Assembly (NCBI RefSeq): GCF_030683065.1
Contig: NZ_JAUXMX010000063.1
Location: forward strand, 1 to 64,000
Reading direction: 5' to 3'
DNA from: Pseudomonas sp.
GTDB taxonomy: Bacteria; Pseudomonadota; Gammaproteobacteria; Pseudomonadales; Pseudomonadaceae
DNA: 64,000 nt
The position numbers and the translations under genes are program-made. Of the stretch, positions 35,124-43,998 are shown in pieces; position 1 is the first letter of the stretch; every line of letters begins with the position of its first letter. Below the pieces are notes generated by a model, which was not told the origin of the DNA, ran no database searches, and worked only from the letters and a program-made list of their open reading frames with translations.

Positions 35124-36275
35124 ATGCCCCTGCCTTCCTTCAAAGAGCAATTCGCTGCGCTGATTGCTGCGCCTTCGGTGAGTTGCACCCAGGCGCACTG
35201 GGATCAGTCCAATCGCCCGGTGATCGACTTGCTCTCCAGCTGGCTCGGCGACCTCGGTTTTGCTTGCGAGGTGCAGGAAGTCAATCCGGGAAAATTCAAC
35301 CTGCTGGCCAGTTACGGCAGCGGTCCTGGCGGCCTGGTGCTGGCTGGGCACAGTGACACCGTGCCCTTCGATGCGGCGTTGTGGCAGAGCGACCCGCTCA
35401 AGCTGACCGAGATCGATGGCCGTTGGGTTGGTCTCGGCAGTTGCGACATGAAGGGCTTCTTCGCCTTGGTTATAGAGGCGGTACAACCCCTGCTGGAGCA
35501 GCGCTTCCAGCAGCCGCTGCTGATTCTGGCGACCTGTGACGAGGAAAGCTCGATGTCTGGCGCCCGTGCTCTGGCCGCTGCTGGCCGGCCACTGGGGCGT
35601 GCCGCGGTGATCGGCGAGCCAACCGGGTTGAAGCCGATCCGCTTGCACAAGGGGATCATGATGGAGCGCATCGATATTCTTGGGCAGAGCGGTCATTCCT
35701 CCGATCCGCGTCTCGGTCATAGCGCACTAGAGGCAATGCAGGATGTGCTCATCGAGTTGCGCGGTTTGCGCGGCCAATGGCAGCGCGAGTTCAACAACCC
35801 ACAGTTCAGTGTGCCAGTACCTACCCTGAACCTCGGCTGCATCCACGGTGGCGACAACCCTAACCGCATCTGCGGTCAGTGTTCCCTGGAGTTCGACCTG
35901 CGCCCATTGCCGGGCATGCAGCCGGAGTTGCTGCGTGCGGCGATCCGCCAGAAGCTGCAACCGCTGGCCGAACAGCATCAGGTCAAGATCGACTACGCCC
36001 CGCTGTTCCCCAGCGTGCCACCGTTTGAGCAAGCCGCCGACAGCGAGCTGGTGCGCCTGGCCGAACGCCTGACCGGGCACAGCGCGGCGTCGGTGGCGTT
36101 TGCCACTGAAGCGCCTTATCTTCAGCAGCTTGGCTGCGAGACCCTGGTACTCGGCCCGGGTGATATCGACTGCGCCCACCAACCGGGCGAGTACCTGGAA
36201 ATGTCACGTCTCGAGCCGACCGTGCGTCTGTTACGGGAACTGATTCAACACTACTGCCTGACCCCGGCCCCATGA
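35124..36275 (+). CDS. argE: Acetylornithine deacetylase
   Basis: Zinc M20-family hydrolase that removes the acetyl group from N-acetylornithine to give ornithine in arginine synthesis. 383 residues. Metal ligands are visible in GHSDTVPFD (His and Asp), the following GLGSCDMKGFF (Asp), CDEESSMSG (catalytic and metal-binding Glu), and a C-terminal DCAHQPGEYLEMS (His). Start ATG at 35124 follows GGAG. Pseudomonas also has the acetyl-recycling ArgJ, so ArgE may be partly redundant. It lies next to argA, the first enzyme of the same pathway, on the same strand. Confidence 0.9.
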   Translation: MPLPSFKEQFAALIAAPSVSCTQAHWDQSNRPVIDLLSSWLGDLGFACEVQEVNPGKFNLLASYGSGPGGLVLAGHSDTVPFDAALWQSDPLKLTEIDGRWVGLGSCDMKGFFALVIEAVQPLLEQRFQQPLLILATCDEESSMSGARALAAAGRPLGRAAVIGEPTGLKPIRLHKGIMMERIDILGQSGHSSDPRLGHSALEAMQDVLIELRGLRGQWQREFNNPQFSVPVPTLNLGCIHGGDNPNRICGQCSLEFDLRPLPGMQPELLRAAIRQKLQPLAEQHQVKIDYAPLFPSVPPFEQAADSELVRLAERLTGHSAASVAFATEAPYLQQLGCETLVLGPGDIDCAHQPGEYLEMSRLEPTVRLLRELIQHYCLTPAP

Positions 36276-36420
36276 GCCTGTATGCGGCCCTTGTCAATTG
36301 GAGGAGAACGCGCGTGATGCCCCGACTGCGACGATAAAGCGGATACCGATGGCTGCCTCGTCCGGCGCTCGCGCGCCTTGTTTATGCGTTCCCTCACCCG
36401 ACTCTCAGGTTCTTTCTGCA

Positions 36421-37719
36421 ATGCACGACTACGTTAACTGGCTGCGCCACGCTTCGCCCTATATCAATGCCCACCGCGACTGTACCTTCGTCGTGATGCT
36501 GCCGGGCGAGGGTGTCGCCCACCCGAATTTCGGCAATATCGTCCACGATCTGGTGCTCCTGCACAGCCTCGGCGTGCGCCTGGTACTGGTGCACGGCTCA
36601 CGCTCGCAGATCGAGGCGCGCCTGACTGCACGCGGGATAACCCCGCACTTTCACCGTGATCTGCGGGTCACCGACGGCGCAACCCTGGAATGCGTGATCG
36701 ATGCGGTCGGCCAGCTGCGCATCGCCATTGAGGCGCGCCTGTCGATGGACATGGCTGCCTCGCCGATGCAGGGCGCGCGCCTGCGCGTGTCCGGCGGCAA
36801 CTTCGTCACCGCGCGGCCAATCGGCGTGGTCGACGGCGTCGACTATCACCACACCGGCGAAGTGCGCCGGGTCGATCGCAAGGGTATTGGTCGTCTGCTC
36901 GACGAGCGCAGCATCGTACTGCTGTCGCCGCTGGGCTATTCGCCGACCGGGGAAATCTTCAACCTGGCCTGCGAAGACGTGGCTACCCGTGCCGCCATCG
37001 ACCTGGGCGCCGACAAGCTGCTGCTGTTCAGTGCCGAGCGCGGCCTGCTCGACGAAGACGGCAAACTGGTGCGCGAACTGCGCCCGCAGCAGGTGCCGAC
37101 TTACCTGGCGCGGCTGGGCAACAGCTATCAGGGCGAACTGCTCGACGCCGCGGCCCAGGCCTGCCGCGCCGGGGTCAAGCGCGCGCACCTGGTCAGCTAT
37201 GTGGACGACGGCTCGCTGCTGACCGAACTGTTCACCCGCGATGGCGGCGGCACCCTGGTCGACCAGGAACAGTTCGAGTCATTGCGCGAGGCGAATATCG
37301 GCGATGTCGGCGGCTTGATCGAGCTGATCAGCCCGCTGGAAGAGCAGGGCATTCTGGTGCGCCGTTCGCGCGAGGTGCTGGAGCGCGAGATCGAGCAGTT
37401 CAGTATCGTCGAGCGCGACGGCCTGATCATCGCCTGCGCCGCGCTGTACCGAATTGACGACTCGGACTACGGCGAACTGGCCTGCCTGGCGGTCAACCCG
37501 GACTATCGCCACGGCGGCCGCGGCGACGAACTGCTCGAACGCATCGAGGCACGCGCCCGCGCCCAGGGCCTGAAGCACCTGTTCGTCCTCACCACGCGTA
37601 CCGCCCACTGGTTCCGCGAGCGCGGCTTCGTGCCCAGCAACGTCGATCGTCTGCCGGCAGCCCGCGCCTCGCTGTACAACTTCCAGCGCAACTCCAAGGT
37701 GTTCGAAAAGGCGTTGTAG
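36421..37719 (+). CDS. argA: N-acetylglutamate synthase
   Basis: Acetyl-CoA:glutamate N-acetyltransferase, the committed step of arginine synthesis. 432 residues from ATG 36421, the exact length of P. aeruginosa ArgA as I recall. The N-terminal amino-acid-kinase-like domain (VVMLPGEGVAHPNFGNIVHD, LVLVHGSRSQIEARL) binds arginine for feedback control. The C-terminal GNAT domain (ELACLAVNPDYRHGGRGDELL, LTTRTAHWFRERGF) carries the acetyl-CoA loop. The frame is open from 36298, but the extra 41 residues are unlike the family. It is separated from argE by 145 bp. Confidence 0.95.
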   Translation: MHDYVNWLRHASPYINAHRDCTFVVMLPGEGVAHPNFGNIVHDLVLLHSLGVRLVLVHGSRSQIEARLTARGITPHFHRDLRVTDGATLECVIDAVGQLRIAIEARLSMDMAASPMQGARLRVSGGNFVTARPIGVVDGVDYHHTGEVRRVDRKGIGRLLDERSIVLLSPLGYSPTGEIFNLACEDVATRAAIDLGADKLLLFSAERGLLDEDGKLVRELRPQQVPTYLARLGNSYQGELLDAAAQACRAGVKRAHLVSYVDDGSLLTELFTRDGGGTLVDQEQFESLREANIGDVGGLIELISPLEEQGILVRRSREVLEREIEQFSIVERDGLIIACAALYRIDDSDYGELACLAVNPDYRHGGRGDELLERIEARARAQGLKHLFVLTTRTAHWFRERGFVPSNVDRLPAARASLYNFQRNSKVFEKAL

Positions 37720-37741
37720 TCGCCAATTGCGCAGCGAAGTG

Positions 37742-37790
37742 TGTAGGAGCCAGCTTGCTGGCGATGCTTTTGACCTGCAAAGATCGCCGG
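37742..37790. repeat. REP-like element, family A (decayed copy)
   Basis: The left arm GTAGGAGCCAGCTTGCTGGCGAT starting at 37742 is intact; the right arm is reduced to a degenerate GATCGCCGGGACGCTGG. It is therefore a half-decayed relative of the perfect unit at 43925-43982. Confidence 0.6.
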
Positions 37791-37838
37791 GACGCTGGAC
37801 GGCAGCAGGCGGGCGCCTAAAAAGGCGTAGCCAAGCCT

Positions 37839-38036
37839 TCAGGCGCTTTTCTGCTGGCGCAGCAGTTGCTCATGGCCGTCGTCCCAGCCGGCCTCCCAGG
37901 CAGCGGCAAGCACCTCGGCGCTGTGATCGTGGCGGGTATTGGGGTGGCCGGTGAGGCCCGCCATATAGCCTTGCTGGTAAGCCTTGTTCAGGCTTTCCAG
38001 GCTCCAGCTACGGTCATCCTTGGCATCGAACTCCAT
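37839..38036 (-). CDS. Small Rmf-like protein
   Basis: 65-residue protein. NKAYQQGYMAGLTGHPN ... EVLAAAWEAGWDDGHEQ has the spacing of aromatic and glycine residues of ribosome modulation factor (AF.RGYQ.G..G ... AW..GWREG), so it may be a divergent RMF family member that promotes ribosome hibernation. The frame is open to 38303, but the upstream part is Arg/Pro-rich and unlike a protein. ATG at 38036 is the best start although no strong ribosome binding site precedes it. It is located between argA and gshA. Confidence in existence is moderate, in function low. Confidence 0.55.
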   Translation of the reverse strand: MEFDAKDDRSWSLESLNKAYQQGYMAGLTGHPNTRHDHSAEVLAAAWEAGWDDGHEQLLRQQKSA

Positions 38037-38150
38037 GGGCACGGCTCGTGTTGATTGCTCTGTGCCTATGCTAGTTGTGCGTGGCCCCCCTTGGTCGCAC
38101 CGCGGGTCTCGGCTTTTACCCCGCGGGTTGCTTTTGTGACCGGGTCGACT

Positions 38151-38194
38151 AAAAGGCTGAGAAAAAATCGGTTGCCTATTGCGACCGTCGCCGG
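38151..38194. repeat. Dispersed repeat, family B (diverged copy)
   Basis: GGCTGAGAAAAAATCGG followed by TTGCCTATTGCGACCGTCGCC aligns to the family B unit with several mismatches. It is intergenic, between the Rmf-like gene and gshA. Confidence 0.4.
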
Positions 38195-38244
38195 ACGGCT
38201 GCAACTGCGTTGCACTCGCCCGTGACCGTGGATATTTTTCCGGC

Positions 38245-39825
38245 CTAACTCGCCGGGGCCAGGATGCTTGCCTGGTAGGCCGCGGCAAAGCTGTCGAAAT
38301 CACCTTCGTCCTGAGCCTCCAGCTCGGCCTGCTCGCGCAATGAGCGTGCGCTCGCGGCTTCGAAGCTGGCCTGTTGTTCTGCGCTCAGTGGCTGGCTACG
38401 GAAATAGTCGGCGTGCAGCTTGCTCTGGCGCAGGGAGAACTGGCTGAAGCTTTCACCCTGTTGCAAGTGCGCGAGCACCTGGGCCGAAGGGGTCAGGCTG
38501 GTATCGTCGACCTTGGCGCGCTGCAGCTGCAGGGCATGGCTGTGTGCTTCGTTGCCATGGCTCTGATCGAGCAAGCTGGCCGTTTGCTGGATGCTGTCGA
38601 GTAGCTCGTGGGCCCAGTCCTGCAGCGCCACGGGTTGGCCCCGCAGCTGCAAGTGCAGTCCAGGGCGGCGACCGTCTTTGACCACATTGAGGAAGTTGTC
38701 GGTGCAGGCGTGACATTCGTCGCCGCCCAGTGGCGGGCTTTCCTGCAGCGCACAGAACAGCAGGAAGGCGTCGAGGAAGCGCGCTTCGACCAAGTCGATG
38801 CCCAGCGGCAGGAAGGGGTTTATGTCCAGGCAGCGCACTTCGATGTATTGCACGCCACGGGCCATCAGCGCCTGGATCGGCCGTTCGCCACTGTGGGCCA
38901 CGCGCTTCGGGCGGATGTTCGAGTAGTACTCGTTCTCGATCTGCAGGATGTTGGTGTTGAGTTGCAGCCATTCGCCATCTTTCTTCGCGCCGATCTCGAC
39001 GTAGGGCGGGTAGGGCGTGGCGACTGCCTTGCGCAGGCTGTCGGTGTAGCTGGCCAGGTCGTTGTAGCAGGGGGTCAGGCCCGCCTGGGCGTTACTCTGA
39101 TAACCCAGGTCGCTCATGCGCAGGCTGGTGGCGTAGGGCAGGTACAGGGTGCGCTCGTCAAGTTGCTGCAGTTGGTGCGGGCGGCCACGCAAGAAGCCGG
39201 CATCTAGGGCCGGCGAGGCGCCGAACAGGTACATCAACAGCCAGCTGTAGCGGCGGAAGTTGCGAATCAGGGCGATGTAGCGCGCCGATTGGTAGTCGCG
39301 CGCGTCCCGCGTATTGCCCTCTGCCTGCTGCAGCAGTGGCCACAAGTTGTCCGGCAGGGAGAAGTTGTAGTGAATGCCGGCAATGCACTGCATGGTCTTG
39401 CCGTAACGCAGCGCCAGACCACTGCGGTAGACGTATTTGAGCTTGCCGATGTGCGAGTCGCCGTACGCGGCGATCGGAATGGTCTGCTCGTCCGGCAGGG
39501 GGCAGGGCATCGACGGGCTCCACAGGTATTCGCCGTCGAGCTTGCTGTAGACGAAGCGATGAATCTGTTCGAGATCGGCCAGGGTGATGGCCGGGTCCGG
39601 CTCCGCTGGGGTGATGAACTCCAGCAGCGCCTCGGAATAGTCCGTAGTGATCTGTGGGTGCGTCAGCGCCGAGCCCAGCGCAGCCGGGTGCGGGGTCAGG
39701 GCCAGTTGGCCATCACCGTTGACGCGCAGGCATTCACGCTCGATGCCGTGCAAGCACTGGGAAAGCAGGGAGAGGTTGGCGCGCTCGCCGAGCAGGGCCA
39801 GGCGGCGGGAGAACAGGTCGCTCAA
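38245..39825 (-). CDS. gshA: Glutamate-cysteine ligase
   Basis: ATP-dependent ligation of glutamate and cysteine, the first step of glutathione synthesis (cytosolic). 526 residues, the proteobacterial GshA type. Family segments seen: HGIERECLRVNGDGQLALTP, TTDYSEALLEFITP, YRSGLALRYGKTMQCIAGIHYNFS and QYIEVRCLDINPFLPLGID near residue 320. The start is TTG at 39825 with AAGGA eight bases upstream; a TTG start is also what I recall for P. aeruginosa gshA. It is near argA and rimK, other glutamate-using functions. Confidence 0.95.
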   Translation of the reverse strand: MSDLFSRRLALLGERANLSLLSQCLHGIERECLRVNGDGQLALTPHPAALGSALTHPQITTDYSEALLEFITPAEPDPAITLADLEQIHRFVYSKLDGEYLWSPSMPCPLPDEQTIPIAAYGDSHIGKLKYVYRSGLALRYGKTMQCIAGIHYNFSLPDNLWPLLQQAEGNTRDARDYQSARYIALIRNFRRYSWLLMYLFGASPALDAGFLRGRPHQLQQLDERTLYLPYATSLRMSDLGYQSNAQAGLTPCYNDLASYTDSLRKAVATPYPPYVEIGAKKDGEWLQLNTNILQIENEYYSNIRPKRVAHSGERPIQALMARGVQYIEVRCLDINPFLPLGIDLVEARFLDAFLLFCALQESPPLGGDECHACTDNFLNVVKDGRRPGLHLQLRGQPVALQDWAHELLDSIQQTASLLDQSHGNEAHSHALQLQRAKVDDTSLTPSAQVLAHLQQGESFSQFSLRQSKLHADYFRSQPLSAEQQASFEAASARSLREQAELEAQDEGDFDSFAAAYQASILAPAS

Positions 39826-40065
39826 GATTGCATTCCTTTACGCATCGGTCGCCTCAATATGGGGGCGAATCGATTGCTCTACAAGGGGCCGGTAACGGCG
39901 AATTCGGCGTAGCTGTTCGCCCTGGGCGCAGCACGACGTGGTTACCCTAGCTCAGTCTGGGTGCAGGCGATTACACACTGGCGAAGGCGGCCTACGCCTT
40001 TGCGACCCGCTTGTCGCCTGCACCTGATGCCGGCGGTCGCTATAGGCACCGCCGGCTCGGGTGGG

Positions 40066-40452
40066 TCACTTGCAGATGAAGGTGGCCTGGGCCGTGGCCA
40101 CCAGTTTGTCACCCTGCTGCACCCGCGCCTCCAGCACATGCACCTTGCGCCCGGCATTCAGCACGCGGGCGTTGCAGACGATTTCGCCCTCGCTGACCGC
40201 GCGGATGTAGTTGACCTTGCATTCCAGGGTCATGCTGCCCGCCTGGCCATCGAACAGGCTGTGGCTGGCTTGGCCGAGCGCCGTGTCGATCAGCGAGAAC
40301 AGCGCGCCGCCGTGCATGCGTCCGTGCAGATTGAGCAGGTGGTCCTGCATGCTCATGCGCACCTGGGACTCACCGTTCTCGGCTTTCTCGATGGTCATGC
40401 CGAGCAGCGTACTGAATGCACTGTCCTGGCCGACTGGAGACGTGTTGCTCAT
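40066..40452 (-). CDS. PaaI-family hotdog thioesterase
   Basis: 128-residue hotdog-fold protein. LLNLHGRMHGGALFSLIDTALGQAS contains the HGG..F...D pattern of the PaaI acyl-CoA thioesterase family; the aspartate is the usual catalytic residue. The substrate is unknown. It starts only 3 bp after the tex stop, behind AAGGAAG, so it is the second gene of a tex operon. Confidence 0.85.
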   Translation of the reverse strand: MSNTSPVGQDSAFSTLLGMTIEKAENGESQVRMSMQDHLLNLHGRMHGGALFSLIDTALGQASHSLFDGQAGSMTLECKVNYIRAVSEGEIVCNARVLNAGRKVHVLEARVQQGDKLVATAQATFICK

Positions 40453-40455
40453 GGT

Positions 40456-42795
40456 TTACTTCCTTCGCTGCTTGGCATTGGCGAACAGCGCGGCCATGGC
40501 GGCGTTGCTGGCGGGCTGCGGTTCGGCACGCGGCGTGCTGGCCGGTGGCCGAGGGCTGGTTTCACGCTTGCCATCGCCGCGGGAGCCGTTGCGCGTGCCG
40601 CTGCGCACGCCCTCGATTTTCTCGCCCGGGGTGTCGCCCATGCGCATCGACAGGGCAATGCGGTTACGCGGGATGTCCACTTCCATCACCTTGACCTTGA
40701 CCACGTCGCCGGCCTTGACCGCTTCGTGCGGGTCCTTGATGAACTTCTCCGACAGCGCCGAGATGTGCACCAGGCCGTCCTGATGCACGCCGATGTCGAC
40801 GAACGCGCCAAAGTTGGTGACGTTGGTCACCACGCCTTCGAGGATCATCCCCAGCTCGAGATCCTTGAGGGTCTCGACGCCCTCCTGGAATTCGGCGGTC
40901 TTGAATTCCGGGCGTGGATCGCGGCCAGGCTTTTCCAGCTCGGCGAGGATGTCGCCGACGGTGACCAGGCCAAAAGTTTCGTCGGTAAATTTTTTCGGGT
41001 CGAGGCGCTTGATGAAGGCCGCGTCGCCGACCAGCGAGCGGATGTCGCGACCGGTATCCGCGGCGATGCGCTGCACCAGTGGGTAGGTTTCCGGGTGCAC
41101 CGCCGAGGCGTCCAGCGGGTTGTCACCGTTCATCACACGGAGGAAGCCGGCGGCCTGCTCGAAGGTTTTCTCGCCCAGGCGCGACACCTTTTTCAGCGCG
41201 GCGCGGGTCTTGAACGCACCGTTGGCATCGCGGTGCGCGACGATGTTCTGGGCCAGGGTCGTATTCAGCCCGGAGATCCGCGCGAGCAGAGCGACCGAGG
41301 CGGTGTTGACGTCGACGCCGACGGCGTTCACGCAGTCTTCCACTACCGCATCCAGGCTGCGCGCCAGTTTGAGCTGGGATACGTCGTGCTGGTACTGGCC
41401 GACGCCGATGGATTTCGGGTCGATCTTCACCAGCTCGGCCAGCGGGTCCTGCAGGCGGCGGGCGATGGAAACGGCGCTGCGAATCGATACGTCGAGGTCG
41501 GGAAATTCTTTGGACGCCAGCTCCGATGCCGAATACACCGAGGCGCCAGCTTCGCTGACCATGATCTTGGTCAGCTTGAGCTCTGGGTGCTTCTTGATCA
41601 GCTCGATGATCAGCTTATCGCTTTCGCGGCTGGCGGTGCCGTTGCCGATGGCCACCAGGTCGACTGAGTGCTTGGCGCACAGCTTGCTCAGGGTGTTGAT
41701 GGTGCCGTCCCAGTCATTGCGCGGCGCGTGCGGGTAGACGGTGGCGGTGTCGAGCAGCTTGCCGGTGCTGTCGACCACCGCGACCTTGCAGCCGGTGCGT
41801 AGGCCCGGGTCGAAGCCCAGCGTCGCACGCGGGCCTGCTGGCGCGGCCAGCAACAGGTCGTGCATGTTGCGGGCGAACACCGCGATCGCCTCGTCCTCGG
41901 CGCCTTCGCGCAGTTCGCCGAGCAGGTCGGTTTCCAGGTGAGTGTAGAGCTTGACCTTCCAGGTCCAGCGCACCACTTCGCCCAGCCATTTGTCGGCGGC
42001 GCGGCCCTGGTTGCTGATGCCGAAGCGCTCGGCAACCATGCCTTCGCAAGGGTGCAGGGTGCCAGGTAGCTCTTCGCCGATTTTCAGGCTGGCGCTGAGG
42101 AAGCCCTCGTTGCGGCCGCGGAAAATCGCCAGGGCACGGTGCGAGGGGGCGTTTTTCAGCTTCTCGTCGTGTTCGAAGTAATCGCGGAACTTGGCGCCGT
42201 CCTGCTCCTTGCCGGCTATCAGGCGAGCGCTGAGGGTGGCGTTGTCCTTGAGGAAACTGCGCAGGTTGGCCAGTAGGGTGGCGTCTTCGGCGAAGCGTTC
42301 CATAAGGATGTACTTTGCGCCTTCGAGCACGGCCTTGATGTCGGAGAAGCCTTTTTCGGCATCGACGAAACCTGCGGCTTCACTCTCCGGGGCCAGGCTT
42401 GGGTCGTTGAACAGGGCGTCGGCCAGTTCGCCAAGGCCGGCTTCCAAGGCGATCTGGCCCTTGGTGCGGCGTTTCTGTTTATACGGCAGGTAGAGGTCTT
42501 CGAGGCGGGTCTTGGTCTCGGCCAGGTTGATCTCGCGAGTCAGCTCCGGAGTCAGCTTGCCCTGCTCCTCGATGCTGGCGAGGATGCTGGCGCGCCGATC
42601 GTCCAGCTCGCGCAGGTAGCGCAGGCGCTCTTCAAGGTGGCGCAGTTGGGTGTCATCCAGGCTGCCGGTGACTTCCTTGCGGTAACGGGAGATGAACGGC
42701 ACGGTGGAGCCTTCATCGAGCAGTGCCACTGCGGCGGCAACCTGTTGCGGGCGCACGCCCAGTTCTTCGGCGATGCGGTTATTGATGCTGAGCAT
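40456..42795 (-). CDS. tex: RNA-binding transcriptional accessory protein Tex
   Basis: 779-residue cytosolic nucleic-acid-binding protein. Domain order: N-terminal helical Tex core (STVPFISRYRKEVTGSLDD), a YqgF-like RNase H fold (GFDPGLRTGCKVAVVD), two helix-hairpin-helix units (DVNTASVALLARISGLN, RLGEKTFEQAAGFLRV), and a C-terminal S1 domain (GVVTNVTNFGAFVDIGVHQDG). The tail after ~715 is low-complexity Arg/Pro/Gly. Tex is linked to transcription fidelity and toxin or stress gene expression. Start ATG at 42795 (MLSINNRIAEELG) fits the family; an upstream in-frame ATG adds six residues. Confidence 0.95.
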   Translation of the reverse strand: MLSINNRIAEELGVRPQQVAAAVALLDEGSTVPFISRYRKEVTGSLDDTQLRHLEERLRYLRELDDRRASILASIEEQGKLTPELTREINLAETKTRLEDLYLPYKQKRRTKGQIALEAGLGELADALFNDPSLAPESEAAGFVDAEKGFSDIKAVLEGAKYILMERFAEDATLLANLRSFLKDNATLSARLIAGKEQDGAKFRDYFEHDEKLKNAPSHRALAIFRGRNEGFLSASLKIGEELPGTLHPCEGMVAERFGISNQGRAADKWLGEVVRWTWKVKLYTHLETDLLGELREGAEDEAIAVFARNMHDLLLAAPAGPRATLGFDPGLRTGCKVAVVDSTGKLLDTATVYPHAPRNDWDGTINTLSKLCAKHSVDLVAIGNGTASRESDKLIIELIKKHPELKLTKIMVSEAGASVYSASELASKEFPDLDVSIRSAVSIARRLQDPLAELVKIDPKSIGVGQYQHDVSQLKLARSLDAVVEDCVNAVGVDVNTASVALLARISGLNTTLAQNIVAHRDANGAFKTRAALKKVSRLGEKTFEQAAGFLRVMNGDNPLDASAVHPETYPLVQRIAADTGRDIRSLVGDAAFIKRLDPKKFTDETFGLVTVGDILAELEKPGRDPRPEFKTAEFQEGVETLKDLELGMILEGVVTNVTNFGAFVDIGVHQDGLVHISALSEKFIKDPHEAVKAGDVVKVKVMEVDIPRNRIALSMRMGDTPGEKIEGVRSGTRNGSRGDGKRETSPRPPASTPRAEPQPASNAAMAALFANAKQRRK

Positions 42796-43167
42796 ATGAA
42801 AAGCTACCCACACTGAGAGGCTGTGAAAAACGCGCGCCTACTGCGGATGTCTCGGCGACGGCGTTGGATATGTTCACACCCTCTGAAACGAAAAACCGGC
42901 CGCGCAAAACCACGGGCCAGACGATAGAGCGGCGCATTATAACCATTAGCTGCCATCAGGGATGGGGAGGTGAATCGAGGGCGTAGGCGGGCATGCCAGC
43001 TGACCTGTGGCTGCGGTTGATCCTCCAGAGATTGTGGTTTGCCGGCCCTCGGCGAAAAATCTGCTAACAATGGCTGCACCGGTGATCGTGGTGGCTGAGC
43101 CATAATGCCGGCATTGGAAGCTGTTCACGCCCGACGGGCGGCGCAGGTTCTCGGTCAAGGAGCTTCT
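42796..43167. other. Intergenic region between tex and amgR
   Basis: About 370 bp separating two divergent genes. The left part holds a family B repeat copy (42819-42862). The rest should carry the tex and amgR promoters; I cannot assign -35/-10 boxes with confidence. There is no coding evidence. Confidence 0.55.
42819..42862. repeat. Dispersed repeat, family B
   Basis: GGCTGTGAAAAACGCGCGCC continuing TACTGCGGATGTCTCGGCGACGG, 23 bp upstream of the tex start. It is one of the best-conserved copies of this family in the window. Confidence 0.65.
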
Positions 43168-43902
43168 ATGAGCAGCACTGCACTTCCGCTTGAAGGCGAG
43201 AAAATTCTGGTTGTCGATGATGATGCCCGCTTGCGGCGTCTGCTTGAGCGCTTCTTCGAGGAGCAGGGCTATCGCGTGCGCACGGTGGAGAACGTCGAGC
43301 AGATGGATCGCCTGTTGGCGCGCGAGCTGTTTCATCTGGTGGTGCTCGACCTGATGCTGCCGGGCGAGGACGGCCTGTCGGCATGCCGCCGGCTGCGTGC
43401 GGCGAACAATCAGGTGCCAATCATCATGCTCACCGCCAAGGGTGACGAAACCAGCCGTATCCAGGGCCTGGAACTGGGCGCCGATGACTACCTGGCCAAG
43501 CCCTTCAATCCTCGTGAACTGTTGGCGCGGATCAAGGCCGTGCTGCGCCGTCAGGCCCCGGTGGTGCCGGGCGCGCCGGGTGCCGAGGACGAAAGCGTCA
43601 GTTTCGGCGAATACGAACTGTCGCTGGCCACCCGCGAACTGAAGAAGGGTGACGAAGTACACATGCTCACCACCGGCGAGTTCGCCGTACTCAAGGCGCT
43701 GGTTCAGCATGCCCGCGAGCCACTGACCCGCGACAAGCTGATGAATCTGGCCCGTGGTCGCGAGTGGGACGCCCTGGAGCGTTCTATCGACGTGCAGATT
43801 TCACGCCTGCGCCGCTTGATTGAGCCGGACCCGTCCAAGCCACGTTATATCCAGACGGTCTGGGGCGTGGGCTATGTGTTTGTGCCAGACGGCAATAAGT
43901 GA
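43168..43902 (+). CDS. amgR: OmpR-family response regulator AmgR
   Basis: 244-residue DNA-binding regulator. The receiver domain (~12-125) has the acidic pocket VVDDDARLRR, the phosphorylated D61 in VVLDLMLPGEDG and K in DDYLAKPFNP. The OmpR-type winged helix (~150-240) has LTTGEFAVLKALVQH and RPRYIQTVWGVGYVF-like wording. In P. aeruginosa this locus is AmgR, which responds to envelope stress and contributes to aminoglycoside tolerance. ATG at 43168 follows CAAGGAG; the frame upstream to 43105 is unlikely. Its sensor kinase is downstream. Confidence 0.92.
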   Translation: MSSTALPLEGEKILVVDDDARLRRLLERFFEEQGYRVRTVENVEQMDRLLARELFHLVVLDLMLPGEDGLSACRRLRAANNQVPIIMLTAKGDETSRIQGLELGADDYLAKPFNPRELLARIKAVLRRQAPVVPGAPGAEDESVSFGEYELSLATRELKKGDEVHMLTTGEFAVLKALVQHAREPLTRDKLMNLARGREWDALERSIDVQISRLRRLIEPDPSKPRYIQTVWGVGYVFVPDGNK

Positions 43903-43924
43903 CGGCTCGCCCAGCAAACCCCGT

Positions 43925-43982
43925 GTAGGAGCCAGCTTGCTGGCGATCCTGACGCCCTGATCGCCAGCAAGCTGGCTCCTAC
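43925..43982. repeat. Perfect 24-bp inverted repeat (family A) inside amgRS
   Basis: The left arm at 43925-43948 (GTAGGAGCCAGCTTGCTGGC then GATC) is the exact reverse complement of the right arm at 43959-43982, with a 10-base loop. It fills most of the 96-bp gap between amgR and amgS and ends 16 bp before the kinase start. Each arm is itself internally palindromic (GCCAGCTTGCTGGC). This is a complete REP-like unit. Confidence 0.9.
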
Positions 43983-43998
43983 GGATCCTGTCTTTTCG

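Noticed and set aside
33791..35188. 465-codon open frame antisense to pit
   Set aside because: Low-complexity His/Asp/Gly/Gln composition and complete overlap with the clear Pit transporter gene.
36276..36420. Upstream extension of argA to 36298
   Set aside because: The extra 41 residues are unlike the family; ATG 36421 gives the exact family length.
39961..41667. 568-codon open frame antisense to tex and the thioesterase gene
   Set aside because: Very long, but it covers two well-identified genes on the other strand, is rich in His/Arg/Asp/Gly as expected for antisense translation, and has no domain.
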